A stretch of DNA of 64,000 bases from Microcebus murinus (GCF_040939455.1 NC_134107.1:9859537-9923536), one strand, 5' to 3'. Shown: positions 38,311-50,920, numbered from the stretch's first letter. The notes: a model not told the origin generated them from the sequence alone. Numbers and translations are program-made.

Positions 38311-38335
38311 TTTTTTTTTTTTTTTTTTTTTTTTT
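38311..38335 (+). repeat. T25 run without an attached Alu
   Basis: A pure T25 tract followed by AATTGGTGGATTTG, not by a SINE body. Confidence 0.75.
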
Positions 38336-38528
38336 AATTGGTGGATTTGTGCCCTTTCTGAGAAATGGTTTGGTGTCCTTCCTCTTGCCGGCACTCAGCC
38401 AACCCTCAGTAAGGGTTTGTTGAATGGATGAGTGATGTAGCTATGGGCTGAGTCCCGGGCAGCTCTGGGTTCCGGGGAAGCCCCCTCGGAGTGTCACCTC
38501 TCTGTCCTGACCACGGCCTCTCTCCCAG

Positions 38529-38593
38529 CTCCTGTACGAAGAGTGGGCGCGGTACGGCGTCTTCTACAAGTACCAGCCCATCGACCTGATCAG
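38529..38593 (+). CDS. ANO1: ANO1 exon 9 (residues 297-318)
   Basis: The acceptor TCTCCCAG precedes LLYEEWARYGVFYKYQPIDL, then I and the AG of a split Arg. 65 nt, phase 0 in, 2 out. The donor AG|gtagga is weaker than most here. The peptide leads from the cytosolic domain into TM1; Ile in PIDLI replaces the Val I recall in human. Confidence 0.96.
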
Positions 38594-39448
38594 GTAGGAA
38601 CGGCCCGGGCAGGCCAGCGCCGAAGGCTGCGGGAATCCGGCCCTAGTCCATGTCAGTCGATAAGTGTCCCCGTGCATTTCAACTGCCCCGAATGGTCAGT
38701 ACCTGGGAACCTGTTTGAACTTGAAGAGCTTGTGCAGGGAGACCCACGGCCTCCCCGCAGGCCCGGCAGCCTGGGCCAGCCTTGGGGAAGCAGTTTATTC
38801 AAATTCCCCAGAGGACGGGCTCTTTCCCCATCACCTTCCCGTCTACTCCTAAGTTCTCCACCAGGGCCGGCCCCTCCGGGGGCTGGCGGGATTTCCTGCA
38901 TTGCGGTATTGATGGGAAGGAAAGAGCTGCCTCAAAATTTGCAAGAATTTGGCCTCTCCCAAGAGGATCTCTGTCCCCAGGGGGCAGGAAGGAGGGGCAG
39001 CCAGGTTAGGCAATGTGTCCTGTGGGGACTTGCAGGGCCTGGGAGCCTCTGGCTTGGCCTGTGGAAATGCAGTTAAGCCATCAAGGTGCCAGCAACTCTT
39101 GGTGTGAGGAGTGACTGGTTTTCTTGGCTCTTACATGCTGAGGTTCGTTCCAGTCCTTTTGCTGAACAGGACTCGGAGCCGACAGCCTCCCGGGGGGACA
39201 GGGTCTGCACCCACCAGGGTGGGCCGTCACCCACAGAAAGGCTCCCACCCTCCCTGGGCCCAGAGGAGAAGGGGACAGGCATAGGGAAAGCAGAGGGCAC
39301 CCCCAGACCTGGTGGGGCAGCCCCCAGCCCCCCCTTTCCACCTCCCACTGGTGGCCCCAGTTTGCGCTGGCCCTTGCTGGGGAGGGGACCCGGCGTGGTG
39401 TACAGTGAGAGCCAGCTTGTCTCCGTTTGACTCTGCCCCGCCGTGCAG
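38594..39448 (+). other. ANO1 intron 9
   Basis: 855 bp of unique sequence, no repeat recognised. The acceptor ends CGTGCAG. Confidence 0.75.
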
Positions 39449-39583
39449 GAAGTACTTCGGGGAGAAGATCGGCCTGTACTTCGCCTGGCTGGGCGTGTAC
39501 ACCCAAATGCTCATCCCGGCCTCTGTCGTGGGAATCATCGTGTTCCTGTACGGATGCGCCACCGTGGACGAAAACATCCCCAG
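39449..39583 (+). CDS. ANO1: ANO1 exon 10: TM1 (residues 318-363)
   Basis: 135 nt: the G completing Arg318, then [20 protein letters not shown] and [15 protein letters not shown], followed by CATVDENIP and a split Ser. Residues about 327-353 form the first transmembrane helix; the end faces outside. Phase 2 in and out; donor AG|gtaggc is not optimal. Val replaces the Ile (PASIVG) and Met (ATMDEN) I remember in human. Confidence 0.97.
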
Positions 39584-41824
39584 GTAGGCAGAGCCCCGCC
39601 CCCGGCACTCGCCCCTCCCGGGAAGACGTCCTTTTCCTGCAGTTCCAGGCGGGGTTCACGGGGGCTCCGGCCTGTCGCACGGATTCCTGCCCACGTGCTC
39701 AGCGCCCGGGCAATCTCGTGCCACGCCCAGGCTGGCAGGGCCAAAGGCACCGTCCGAAGGGCTCATTTGCCATCTAAAAGTGTGGCTGCCCTTTGGGGGC
39801 ACGGTCATCCTAGGACATGTCTTATTGTCAAGAGAAAGACCTAAATATCTGGCCCGTTTTCATGCTTTAGAAAAAGATTTTCTTGGGTTTGCTTCTTCCT
39901 TTTAATTTTCGGTCATTATGCGACCAGAGAACTCACGGCTTTGTGGCGTGCTCAGGAAGCGACACAGATGAGTGTTCCGAGACCTCTGTGTGGTCTGGCG
40001 CTCAGGAGCTGTGTGGCAACTCCGCCTGCTCCGTCTTCTCCGTGGGGCCTGCCCACGTCCCCTCCTGTCGTCCCCACGGCTGGGGACACGTTGCAGGAGC
40101 AAGGCCATAACAGAGGGTAGCATCGCTCAGCATACCCAGGCCTTTGCACGCAGCTCTGGCCTGCCTTCCGCTGTGCACCAGGTGCATGTCACACGTAGGG
40201 GGGCTCTCGAGACCTGGGGGGTGCCCAGCCCCACTGGGAGGGGGCAGTTCTTCCCAGGTGGCAGCCAGGACAGCAGTCAAGTGGTGCAGGTCTGAGAACG
40301 GCACCCTCGGTGTGCGTGGCAGTCCCCGGCCTTCTGTGGGTGTGACCTCCGTGCCCCAACGCTAGCCCAGAGGTAACCACGGGCCGCAGCCTCGTCAGGG
40401 GCACTGCGTGTTCTCAGTGCTTATCAAATCGCTCCGCTGAGACCCTAAAGGTGTAGCTGGCCCTGGGAAGCCCCAGTGTATCAGTCCGCTATTTCCCTAA
40501 CGACGCTGCCAGGCGTCTCCAAAGCAGCTAGAGTTTGGAAAACTCACCCACGCTTCCTGCGAGTCTCAGCTGGGGGCGAACGGCTCTCAGCACAGAAAGA
40601 CCATATCCAGGCAATTTCTGTTGAAATGATGTTTTCACACATGAATAACACCTAAACTATTCCACCCCCGGAATCAAAGCTTTGCAGGAATCTGGCTTAT
40701 CTCCCCTGGGTGTTATTTTGGTCCTCGGCAGGAGAAAGCCTGTCCCTTTGTTTGCTGATGTGATATGAGGTCACCGGGCACTGGGGCTCCATTGTGGCAA
40801 AGAGCAGAGTAGCCCAGCCGTGGTGGGGATTGTAAGGCGACTTTTGGCTAAAAGAGCCCAAAGCTGGAGGGAAGTGGCCAGTGAAAGGTGGGGAGTCCCC
40901 GTGGCCCCTGGAGGAGGCTGGGAGTCTCCAGCTTCCTTCCTCCCTCCCTCCCGCGGACGGCGGCGGCCTTGAGGCTCAGCCAGCCGGGGTGTGGACGGCC
41001 CTTGGTCCTGCCAGCTGGCTGGCCTTCCGTCACGTGGTCGGACATGCCAGCGGCAGTTACTCAGGATCCAGCCGCGGCAGGGCACAGACAAGGCCGGCCC
41101 CAAGGCCTCTGCCCCGGTGCACACGCCCCGTGGAGTCCGTCCTCCCGCCGGGGCCAGCGCCCAGCCTGGGGCCACCGGCCCTCGTGACAGACAGACCTCC
41201 CTGCCCTTTGTCTGCACCGTGGCTGAAGGTGGTGGGGCGAGAGGCGCAGGGCTTTAAACCGGCAGGAAAAGGCTCTGTCTGGCAGGTGGTGTTTGCTCTG
41301 GAAGCCAAGGCTGGCAGGGAGGCAGGCTCGGGGCCCATGGGGCTCGGGGGCCATAGGACTCAGGGGACACAGGGCTCAAGGGCCACAGGGCTCAGGGTCG
41401 AGCAGGCAGGGGTACTCCTGGGCCCTCTCTGTGCCTAGTCCCAGCCCTTAGGGCTCTAGGCCACCCTCAGGCCAGGTGGTCACCGTGGCCCTGGGCCACA
41501 TGCTGATGGTGGCAGGGGTGGCACTCCATCTACGGGCTCCCTGGGAGAGGATTGCAGGTCACACCCAGCTGGGGACATCCTCCCTCACACCTCCTGTCCC
41601 CTTCTGCCTCCCTAGAGAGGCCCTCAGAGGAGACGAGACTCAGTGAGGGTCAGAACCCCACAAGGCCGGCTCCCGGGCTTCTGTGTGAAATCACAGCTGT
41701 CGCCAGGCACCTGGCTGTTCCCACAACAGTAACGACAACGTGGGTACCCTCATGTGGGTCTGGGGCGTGCCAGGCCATGTCCCAGGGGCTCCACGCATAC
41801 CGGTCTCCAATCCTCCTGGTGGCC

Positions 41825-41960
41825 CAGCAACACGGGCTCTTTGCTATCAACACCCCATGCTGCAGAAGGGAAAACTAAGGCACGAGGAGCTCGAGTCACC
41901 TGCCCAGGGCCACGCAGGTCACAGGTGCTGGAGCCGAGCATCAAGCCCATAGCTGGCTGG
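41825..41960 (-). repeat. MIR-like SINE
   Basis: CTGCAGAAGGGAAAACTAAG, then CACCTGCCCAGGGCCACGCA: the reverse MIR core. Confidence 0.6.
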
Positions 41961-42599
41961 GCCCAGAGTGCACGCTCCCCGCGCCTGTGCGTGCCGCTCA
42001 CCTGCCGCTCATGCACACGCGCTCACGTGCTCTCACGCACACGCACGCACGCACCTCCCAGACGCCCCGGGACGGCGGCCTTGGCTGTGGTCAGTCCTTC
42101 CTTCATCTGTCCACCTTCAGGGCCACACAGGGCCCGGCGCGTGCCGAACACACGCAATTGTTACGTGAACGTTTAGCGACTGTTGCTGAGAGCAGAGAAT
42201 TGAGCCAGCGTGCCCACCGCGCTGGGCACAGAGGAGGGTCCCGTGGAGCCTTTCCGCAGACGGCTATTGAACACCACCTGTGTGGGCTGGGTGTGATTCT
42301 GTGCATCAGTTCACGTGTAGGCAGAAGTTTAAGAGGTAAAATAAAAACAAACCGAAGAAAACACCCACTTCCGCTCTCTCCCAGATAAGCATCGACCTCT
42401 GGGAATGAGCCGTCCAGCTCTGAGCCCTGCCCAAGGTAGCAAGGGGGAGAAGGTTTGGGGCACGACCTTATTCTGACCCCTGTCCTCATTCTCCAGAAAG
42501 GCTTGGCCAGGGTCGCAGAGGGCAGGAATAGCAAGCAGGGACTCGGTCTGGGCCACCCAACCTCAGCAGGGAGCCCCCTCATGGCCTCTGGGCGGTAGG

Positions 42600-42750
42600 T
42601 GAGAGCCGTTCAGTGCACCGGCTCTGAGACGCACGCAGACCAAGGGTTCAATTCCCAGTCTGCTGTGTGGCCCTGAGGAAGTTGCTGTCCCTCTCTGGGC
42701 TCATTATCTCATCCGTGGAGATGGGAGTGTAGTAGCCCGCAGTGCTGGTC
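42600..42750 (+). repeat. MIR-like SINE
   Basis: AAGGGTTCAATTCCCAGTCT, then GTGGCCCTGAGGAAGTTGCT and GGGCTCATTATCTCATCCGT: MIR sense order including the tRNA-like box B region. Confidence 0.7.
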
Positions 42751-43399
42751 CAGGCCAGGTGGGAGACCCACGCAGGCCAGTGGTGTAGCTGCTTCTCATG
42801 CCACCGGTGGCCGTGAAGCACTGGCATGCTTTAGAACTAGCGGGCGAGGGTGCTGGGGAGGAGGAGGTGGGAGACGGGCCTGGGCGTTGCAAGGCTCCCT
42901 GTCCCGCCCGTAGCAGCTGGGCTCCGGGCGCCGCCTCGCCTGTCTGCCCGCTGCGCAGGGCCCTGCAGAGATCGCTGGGCTTCCCCTAGAGGCGGCTTGA
43001 GGACAGGCTGGGGGTGTCGCTGCCCGAGCGTCACCCCAGAGGCGAATACTCTCGGGCCCCTCTCCAGCCACGAAGCAAGCCTGGAGGGGTCCACGTCCAG
43101 GGCTGGCTACAGGGGTGCAGGGCCCATGCAGAGTGAAAGTGTGAGGCGTCTGTCCAGAAACCGCCGTGCACAGCAGTGGAGCGTTAGCCACGTGCGGGGC
43201 CCTTCCGAGCTCAGGCCGCCGCAGCAGCAGCAGGAGTCGCTCCCGTGAGGCCGCCCGGATAGCAAGGAGGGACAGGGCATGGCTGACGCTGCCCACCGTG
43301 CCGGGGACCTAGGGGACCCTCGCCACCCCCAGCCCGGGCTAGGCTCCCAGGCAGCGCCCGTCCTGCGCCCAGCACCCCCAGACCTGCTCTCTCTCCCAG

Positions 43400-43560
43400 C
43401 ATGGAGATGTGTGACCAGAGACACAACGTCACCATGTGCCCACTCTGCGACAAGACCTGCAGCTACTGGAAGATGAGCTCCGCCTGCGCCACCGCCAGGG
43501 CCAGCCACCTCTTCGACAACCCGGCCACCGTCTTCTTCTCCGTCTTCATGGCCCTGTGGG
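43400..43560 (+). CDS. ANO1: ANO1 exon 11: extracellular loop and start of TM2 (residues 363-417)
   Basis: 161 nt from the C completing Ser363 to G of Ala417, donor G|gtaagc; phase 2 in, 1 out. It encodes [20 protein letters not shown] and then [20 protein letters not shown], the extracellular TM1-TM2 loop, with cysteines at 367, 376, 379, 383 and 392 that are disulphide-bonded in the family. There is an NVT glycosylation sequon at 372. [13 protein letters not shown] begins TM2. Confidence 0.97.
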
Positions 43561-46500
43561 GTAAGCAGGGCCTCGGCCCGCTGGGTGCCAGCGCAGGGGT
43601 GGTCTCCTGCACGTCCCCCGTCTGTCTCGTGCCGTCCCCCGCAGTCAGGGTTTGCAGGAACAAGCATGGAGGTGGGTGCCGGTGGAAATGACCCCGCACT
43701 TTGTGCTCAGGTTGCCAGGGTCTGCGTTGCATCACGAGACGCAGGGGGTTATTCTGAGCCAGCCAGGAGCCCCCCCCCCAGGAGATCCCCAGGTAGGGCA
43801 GCTGGTTTTGAACAGGGAGCCGGCTCAGCTTCTTTGCCTGAGCCCACACCCTGCAGGGGAAGCGGGCCTGGGCCAGGCCTGGGCGGCTCCACACGCACAT
43901 TGACAGGTGAGCAGCCCAGGCCCAGAGGGAGCTGGTGGCAGCTGCCTGGGGTCACTCAGCTCCTGAGCAGCACAGGAATCCAGTCGCCACCCCACTCCCC
44001 CAATGTGAACAAGGGTTTTGAAAGAAACCAGCCTCCAGGCCCTGCCCCTCCCCGAGTTCTGCCCTCCTGGGGAAGGATGCAGCCGTCTGAGGGCCCCCGC
44101 CGACCTCCTCTCTAAACCGAGCCTCCAAACGTGTCCTCCGTTGTGGGACTCCCCAGGGCCGTGCGGTGGTTCCGAGGTGCCCGGAGCCGGGCCCCCCTGC
44201 AGGGAAGCGCTTGGGTTTCGGGTCCTCCTCCTGTTACGCCCGCCCCGCGGGAGCTGGGCCCGGGGAAGGGAGCCGAGAGGCCAGGGGAGCCCGGATGAAG
44301 AAATAAAACATCCCAGGCTGTAATCAGCGTACTTCCAGCTCGACAGTCCTGGCAGTGGGGGTCTCTGTGCCGAGCCTGCGCTGGCCCTCGCTTGGGGAGC
44401 CTGGAACGCTCCGCTGCGGTCTGGTCACCGCAAGAGCCTCTCACCCGGCCTGCTCCTGGGGGCTCCTCCTGCCGCTCACCCGTTGAATTCAGCAACATCC
44501 TGGTTGTTAGGGGAGAGACCCAGGAGAGTCTGACCCCTCACACCCCGGGCTGGGCAGCAGCTCTGCGTCCCCCAGGCTGTGAACCCCGGGATATCAGCGA
44601 GCACCTGCGCCGGCCCACCCACGCCAGCTGCGGGAGCCCTTGCAGGAGGCCCTGGGCCTGGCCCCGCTTCCCCAGCGGCAGACGCTCTGGGCTTGTCACT
44701 CCCACTTGTCTGAGCAAAGGGTCTGGCCTGAACGTCTAAAACCCAGTGGTTGCCCCGTGGTTCTCAAACTGGGTCCCCCAGGCCCCTGCCCGGCTCCCCG
44801 CTAGATAAGAGGTTTAAGCCAGGACGAGGGTGGAGGGGAGAGCAGAGAGTGGCCTCTGTGAAACCTTGCAGCACCGGCTGCCCAGCCTCACCCTGGTCCC
44901 AGCCTTAATTTAAAGGGACAGCAGCCCTTTTGCCCATTTTACATTTGGGGCTTCTGTGTGGGATGTCTTTGAGGAAGACGGGAGTTCCCTGCTGGGGTTC
45001 GAAGCCTCGGCTGGAGCCCACAGCCCTCTTAACAAGCAGGGGCCCGGGGACAGCAGGGAGGAGGGGCGTCCCGGCAGTTGTGGTGCTGACAGTCACGCGT
45101 GAGCGCTCACATGGAAGCTGTGTTCAGACCCGTGAGGTCAGACCTGTGAGGTGGGACCCGCGAGGACGGCCGGCCACGGGCTGCGTGCTCGACTCTGCGG
45201 GGCGAGGGTCTGGGCAGAGCGGGGCGCGGGAGGTGGACACGCGCAGAGATACGCGTGGCCTCGGGACAAACGCCGCCGTCTCTCCCCGTGGGCAGACGCG
45301 TTCCTTCGGCTTTCCCAGCGAGGCTGAGCATGGGAGTCGTGGTCACCAGCGCAGCTACAAGGCGGCGACTCCCAGCGGGACCCTGCGCGGGCTGGGCCGG
45401 CCAGGGAGGGGCGAGCGCCCGGGCAGGGACGCGTTCAAACCCCCGTCCCGCAGAGCACGGGGAGGCGATGTCGGTGCGTGGCCCGAGGTCCCGGGGCTTA
45501 CGGGCAGCTTCCCAGCTCCACGCTCTAGCTCTGGGTGTTGATTGGGGGACCGGGTTGCATACAGATTTAGAGTCGGTAGCTGGCGGTCACCGAGCCGAAG
45601 CGTGTGTGCCGGTGTGCCTTCCTGCACCCCGCCCCACACCTAGGACGCCGCTGAGCTGGCCGGTCCCCACGGGGCTGCGGTGGCATTCATTAAACTCCCT
45701 GCGTCCCGCGGGGCGAAGCCAGCTGGCTGGCCTGGGGTTCTGTGCAGAGCATGACTACTGTGCACCCTCAACGCGCCCTTCCCAGGGGACAGTGGCCGGG
45801 AAGGGGCAGATCCGTGCCGGCGACTCAGCCGGACGTTTCTGCTGTTTGTCTCACGCCTCCCCAGCCCCACTGTGGGGGAAAGGGGGGTGTTGTAAATGGA
45901 GGCGGGAACAGCAGGGAAGGGCCTGCTGGCCCAGAGGTACCTGGGCCGCCCACTCCCGCCCACCGCAGGGCAGGGTAGCGGTGAGAGGACAAAGCCCTTC
46001 CCGGGGCCCTTTTCACTCTAGCTGTCAAGGGCAATTAGCAGACATCTCTTCTTGTGTTTTTTTTAATCCCTTATTCAATTATTTGTTCTTTACTCTCAAA
46101 GGGATTATTTTCCCTCCGCTGTTCCTTCTCCCCTGCGTCCTTTCTGTTCCTGCCTCCAGCTGTTCACGTGGCTGCTCCTACGATTGCAGAGAGCAGCAGG
46201 AACCCGCCGCTGCCTGGCAGCCTGGCTGTCACGCCCGCAGGGGCCGGGGCTCGATGAATCACCTGCAGCCCACTGCTTCAATCTCTGCTTCCACTGGGCC
46301 TCGGGCCGTCCCCAAGCCCTGGGCCTGCTGCTGCCTGGGGTTTCTGACAGCTGAAAGCCTCCACTCAGATGTCACGTTAAGCAGCTTTGAGCCCTATTTA
46401 GCTATTCGCGGGGATCAATTTTCTGAAATCGTAGCATAATAATGGGGTATTAACTGCTTGTCAGTTCGACACAGAACAAAGGAGTTTATTTGATTTGAGC

Positions 46501-46920
46501 CCGGTTGCAAAAAGCTGGAGGAAGACCGGCCCCAACTTTAATGAAATGTCAGAGATGTGATCGGAGCCCCTCCCGGGGGCCGTGCCTGAGACTTTGCATG
46601 GAGTTGACAGTCACCCAGCTGCGCCACGCCCGGCCGGCTGGGCAGGTCGCCAGGGTGGCGCTGCAATTGTCTGCTGGAATTAAACTTGTTCAGGGGACAG
46701 ATACACAGGGTGCCGGTGACTCAGGGCGAAAACGAGGGGCCAGAGGCCTCTGTGCCGCAGCCCCACCCCGCCCTTCCCGTCTCCATGGCGAACGCATGCG
46801 TCTCATGTGTAGGACGAGAGCTCTTCCGCCGGCCACTCCCGGGAGACCCACCTCTGATCTCCGGGTCGTGAAAACGGAGTGTGCCCCAGGCGAGTGCAGG
46901 TGGCCTCTGTCCCCAGGGGC

Positions 46921-47238
46921 TGTCTTAGTCAGCCTGGGCTGCACCTCGGTCTGCTGCCGTGTGCTTCTCACGGTTCTGGAGGCCGGGAGTCGGGGTCTGG
47001 TGAGAACCCGGTGCCTGGTTCCTAGACAGCACCTGCCCGCCATGTCCTCACATGGTGAAAGGGGCGAGGGAGCTCTTTTCTGGGGTCCGTTTTAAAAGGG
47101 CCCTAATCCCTTTCATGAGAGCTCCACCCTCGTGACCTAGTCACCCCGCCCCCGCCCCACCTCCTGATACCATCGCTCTGGGGGTGAGGATTTCAACACA
47201 CGCATTTTGGAGGCACAGGAATATGCGGTCTGTAGCAA
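46921..47238 (-). mobile_element. MLT1-type LTR fragment, antisense
   Basis: CTGTCTTAGTCAGCCTGGGC, CACGGTTCTGGAGGCCGGGA, CATGTCCTCACATGGTG and GGATTTCAACACACGCATTT, near full length but with a weakly conserved middle. Confidence 0.8.
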
Positions 47239-47296
47239 GCGACAACAAGAAACTAATAGACAAGATAATTAAATACGATGTATAGCATTACACGCG

Positions 47297-47662
47297 TCTT
47301 AGTCAGCTCAGGCTGCTGTAAAAAGTTCCACAGACTGGGCGGCTTAAACAGCAGACATTTATTTCCTGCGGTTCTGGCTGCTGAGAAGTCCAAGATCAAG
47401 GTGCTGGCAATTCAGCTTTTAGGCAGCCACCTTCTCGCTGTGCCTTCACTCCCTGGCAAAGGGAGACAGAGACAGAGAGCCAGCTCTCTCCTGTCTCTTC
47501 TTACACGGCACTAGTCCCATCACGGGCCCCACCCTCTTGACCTCATCTGGCCCCTCACCACCTCCCAAAGGCCTCACCTCCAAACACCATCCCCCTGGGG
47601 GTCAGAGCTTGCACGTGAATTTCGGGTGGGTGGGACAAAATGCTGTCCCTAGCAGTCGGCCC
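47297..47662 (-). mobile_element. MLT1-type LTR, antisense
   Basis: GTCTTAGTCAGCTCAGGCTG, CACAGACTGGGCGGCTTAAA, TGAGAAGTCCAAGATCAAGG, CATCCCCCTGGGGGTCAGAG and GTGGGACAAAATGCTGTCCC cover the whole LTR in reverse. It lies about 60 bp after another MLT1 in the same direction. Confidence 0.85.
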
Positions 47663-48499
47663 CATTTGAAGGAGGGGGATGGACAGGGACCCACGAGCCA
47701 AGGCAGGACGTGCCCCTGCCCTGTGGTCGTGTGACTGAGCCCTGCCTGCATCCCAGGGCCGGTGGGCTAAGGCGTGGGTGGCAGAGGTTTGGAAGGGGAG
47801 ACACCACCACCAAGGAGATGGACCTCACTGGGGACGCTCGCTGGCCAGCTGCAGAGCGTGTTGCAGCCAGCTTGCAAGACAGCTACTAATAGAAAATTAA
47901 ACCAAACGAGCATCTAACGAAGCGTCGTAAGTTGGGCCGAAGCAGACACAGTGGAGGTCCTTGCCAGTGGGCCAGGTCTGAGAACAGTCCCGCCACGCCC
48001 TTACCCTGGGCACTGCTTGTGAATTAGCTCTCCGAGACCCCGTGATGGGCCTCTCAGGCAGGCCCTATTAACAAGCCCACTGGACAGATGTGGAGACTGA
48101 GGCTGGCCGAGGTGCGGGCAGATGTCCGGGTGATCAGATCACCCTGGATTTGACCCCATGTAGATCCAGAGTCCTTCACTACCTGCTGCCTCTGGGCACC
48201 TCTGCAAGAGGGTGTTTGTGTGACATTGGGTCGTGACAATAACTGTTGAAGAAAGATTACGGCTCGACCACCTGTCTCAACCCCGGCCAGGATTCTGTCC
48301 CCTGTCTCTTGTGTTTTGTGCCGAACTGTCTTCGAGGCTCCAGATCTCAGGATGGTGGTCTTGTCTCTTTGGCCGCCTTGCAGGACTGCTGAGCCCAAGG
48401 CCATGTCTTCATTGATCAGCTTGTCTTCATGTGGGTCAGAAGCCACCACCCATGGTCCCAGCTGATCTTGGCGTCAGAGGGCCCGGGCCCAGGTTTCTG

Positions 48500-48640
48500 C
48501 CCTTTATAAATTAGTCACTTGACTCCTCAGAACCTCAGTTTATGCGTCTGTAAAATGGAGCACATTGTCTCTGCATTCAGGGGTTCAGGGTTAGGATCAA
48601 AGGGGATCAGGCGTGAGAAAGCACCAAGTCCAGCCCCGAT
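48500..48640 (+). repeat. MIR-like SINE
   Basis: AGAACCTCAGTTTATGCGTC, then TGTAAAATGGAGCACATTGT. A weaker antisense MIR-like core also lies at 48050-48130. Confidence 0.65.
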
Positions 48641-49299
48641 GCCAGCTCGACGTTGTGTGATATATGATGTAGTTGGCACAAGGAGAGCCACGATTGGGAC
48701 CTCAGAGGGCTGCAGTCGGAACCCTGCGGGCCCTGCTGCCGCCCACGTGGCCGTTGTCAGGAGGGAGGGCCGCATCTCGGGAAGGATGGGTGCTTGGTTT
48801 TCTTCCTGCCTTTGCTCAGCCGTGTAGAAGGTGGTTTTTCTCACCGCTCACGACGTCCAGCTTTGAGGACCGTCCCCCAGGATGGGACGTGGGCCTTCAC
48901 GTCTCCCTTCCTGCTGGCCAAGCCTGGGCTCCACAACTCCACCACCTCGGCTCCGAAGCCGGCCTGGCTAACTCAGCGCCAGAGTCCAGGCGAGAGGGGT
49001 GGTGGGGTCTGTGGCCAAGTGGAGAAGTCGTGCCCGGCTCTTGACAAAGGGATGATCACCTACCTGCCTCCTGCCGCCAATGCTTCTGATTTTTGAAGGA
49101 AAAGCAAGGACTTCATACTTTTATTAAATGTCTTTATTTTTTAAGCGTGGCTGAGCCAAACAAGCCATGTCTATGTATCCTCTCTACCTCCCCAGCCTCC
49201 CCAGGTTATGTTCCAGGCTCCAGTCTTGGTCCCGGTCAACCTGCAGATACCTCTGGGACCAGGGCCCTTGTTTCTATCTTAAGACGCCTAACAGTACAA

Positions 49300-49660
49300 A
49301 GTCTGGCGCAAAAATACCTGGGTTCAATACGAACTGCCTAGCTCTGTGACCTGGGGCAAGTTACTCAACCTCTCTGTGCCTCTGTTTCCTCATCCATATA
49401 ATGGCGTGCTCCAATAACCAGTCTTATTGTGACTGTGACTGTTATTTCCTTAAGGAAAATCACATATCTGCGCAGAGTCACTCTAGCAAAAGGGTTCAGC
49501 GAAGACTCCGGGGTCAATGGAGTCGGGCTGCCGTTCCCTGCCCTTGACCTTGGGCACAGCGCCCAACCCTCTGAGCCTTCGTGTCCTGGTCCGTAGGTTT
49601 ACAGGTGGAAATAGCACGTCCTGCCTGCAGTCGTTGGGAGGAGCTAACTGGCGCCTGTGA
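49300..49660 (+). repeat. Two MIR-like SINEs in sense
   Basis: At 49300-49460: GACCTGGGGCAAGTTACTCA and CTCTGTTTCCTCATCCATAT. At 49530-49660: GACCTTGGGCACAGCGCCCA and CCTTCGTGTCCTGGTCCGTA. Confidence 0.65.
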
Positions 49661-50699
49661 AGCGGTGGCGCCGTGCGTGGCACCCGAGTCCTCAGGACAC
49701 GGTCGCGGCAGCTTCACGCCCAAGCTGGCTAGCGGAGGGGCTGAGCCGGCGGGCTGGGGTGACAGCGGAGAGACCTGCTGTGCGGCGTCCAGGCTCCTCT
49801 GGGGAAGAGGAGGAGGGCGTCCCCCGCTGCGCCAGGCAACTGCAGTGCCAAAGCGAGGCTTGAGAGACGCAGAGGCCTCCCGCGTCTCCCTCCTTGGGGG
49901 GTGGCGCCCGCCGCAGACAGGCCGGCCCCCCCACGCGCACAGGCGGGTGGCGGGCAGGGTCTGAGCAGGGTCCTTCCCTCCCCCGCCATGCCACGTGTCA
50001 GGAACCTCGATTGCAGGCTCCCTGCCTCCCCCTCTGCCGCCGGTTCCCGGTTCGGCCAGGAGGAGCCCCGTGGGAAATCGGAAGGTGGGAAGAAGGGAAA
50101 CGCGGGGGGTCCCTCCCATCTCCCTCCGCTTCCTGGGGTGTCCTGACGGTGACCGAGCCTTCTCCCGCTGGGAACCCTCCGTGGTCCTAGCCCCGGCGGG
50201 GCAGCTCCGTTCTCGGGCTGTGGCATCGGCTCTGAACACCTCCCGCCCTCCCGCCACCCCACACGATGCCAGCACCCGCTGCTGATGGCCTGGGTGGCCT
50301 CACCACGCTGCCTGGCTTTCTGCTCGCTCTCCAGGCCATGAGACCCATTCCCGGGATGACGTGGCCGCAGTTTGGAAGGCCCGGCTCCCCTTCGTCTCCT
50401 GCCCGGCCTGGCTGGCGCCGCGGTCCGTGCTTAAAGCGTGTGTGCCACGGACAGACACACGCCAGCTCGGAGGCCTCGGTCTGGCCGCGGCTTGACCGGC
50501 CTGGGGGGCATGTTCTGCGTAGACTAGAGCCCCCCACCCCGAGAGGTTCAGACCCACGACTCGCTGATTCCAAAGCCTGCGTTGTTTCCCAACACGCGTG
50601 GCCTTGCGTGAAGAACCACATCCGTGAGTCGCACTGGAGACCCCCGGTCGTGCATCTCATTTTATCGCCGCCGCAGTGCCGCCGCTTCCCAGACAGGCC

Positions 50700-50830
50700 G
50701 TTCCATCCACTGAGCCTCAGTTTCCTCCTCTGTAAAATGGGGGCAAATGGCGCCCGCCTCCGATGATTACTGTGAGGTTTGAGTGAAACTACCCCGTGCG
50801 GCGGCTCCTAGAACAGTGGCGCACAGGGCT
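50700..50830 (+). repeat. MIR-like SINE
   Basis: TGAGCCTCAGTTTCCTCCTC, then TGTAAAATGGGGGCAAATGG and CCTAGAACAGTGGCGCACAG, in sense order. Confidence 0.7.
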
Positions 50831-50902
50831 CGAGAATCTGGGCCCTGGTTCGCTCTCGGACCGTCCTTCTCGCTCCCCGCAGCCCCTGCTGGAGTCCTTG
50901 GC

Positions 50903-50920
50903 GGGGGGGGGGGGGGGGGG
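50903..50920 (+). repeat. G18 homopolymer run
   Basis: Eighteen consecutive G between C residues. Confidence 0.7.

Larger units (their letters stand above)
33168..38528 (+). other. ANO1 intron 8
   Basis: 5.4 kb. It holds the GGAT-type satellite (34675-35100), a short ATTC repeat (35793-35827), a G20 run (36111-36130), a pyrimidine tract (36197-36412), an MLT1 LTR fragment (37268-37510) and a T25 run (38311-38335). No RNA gene or second coding gene recognised. Confidence 0.8.
39584..43399 (+). other. ANO1 intron 10
   Basis: 3.8 kb, GC-rich. It contains a MIR-like antisense element (41825-41960), a short CACG/CACA-rich stretch (42006-42055) and a MIR-like sense element (42600-42750). Nothing recognised at 39590-41800. 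The acceptor is CTCTCTCCCAG. Confidence 0.75.

Noticed and set aside
45255..46439. Longest open frame of the window (394 codons, + strand) in intron 11
   Set aside because: It starts at a non-ATG codon, sits in GC-rich intron, has no recognised domain or family, and shows low-complexity composition. Chance openness in GC-rich DNA explains it.
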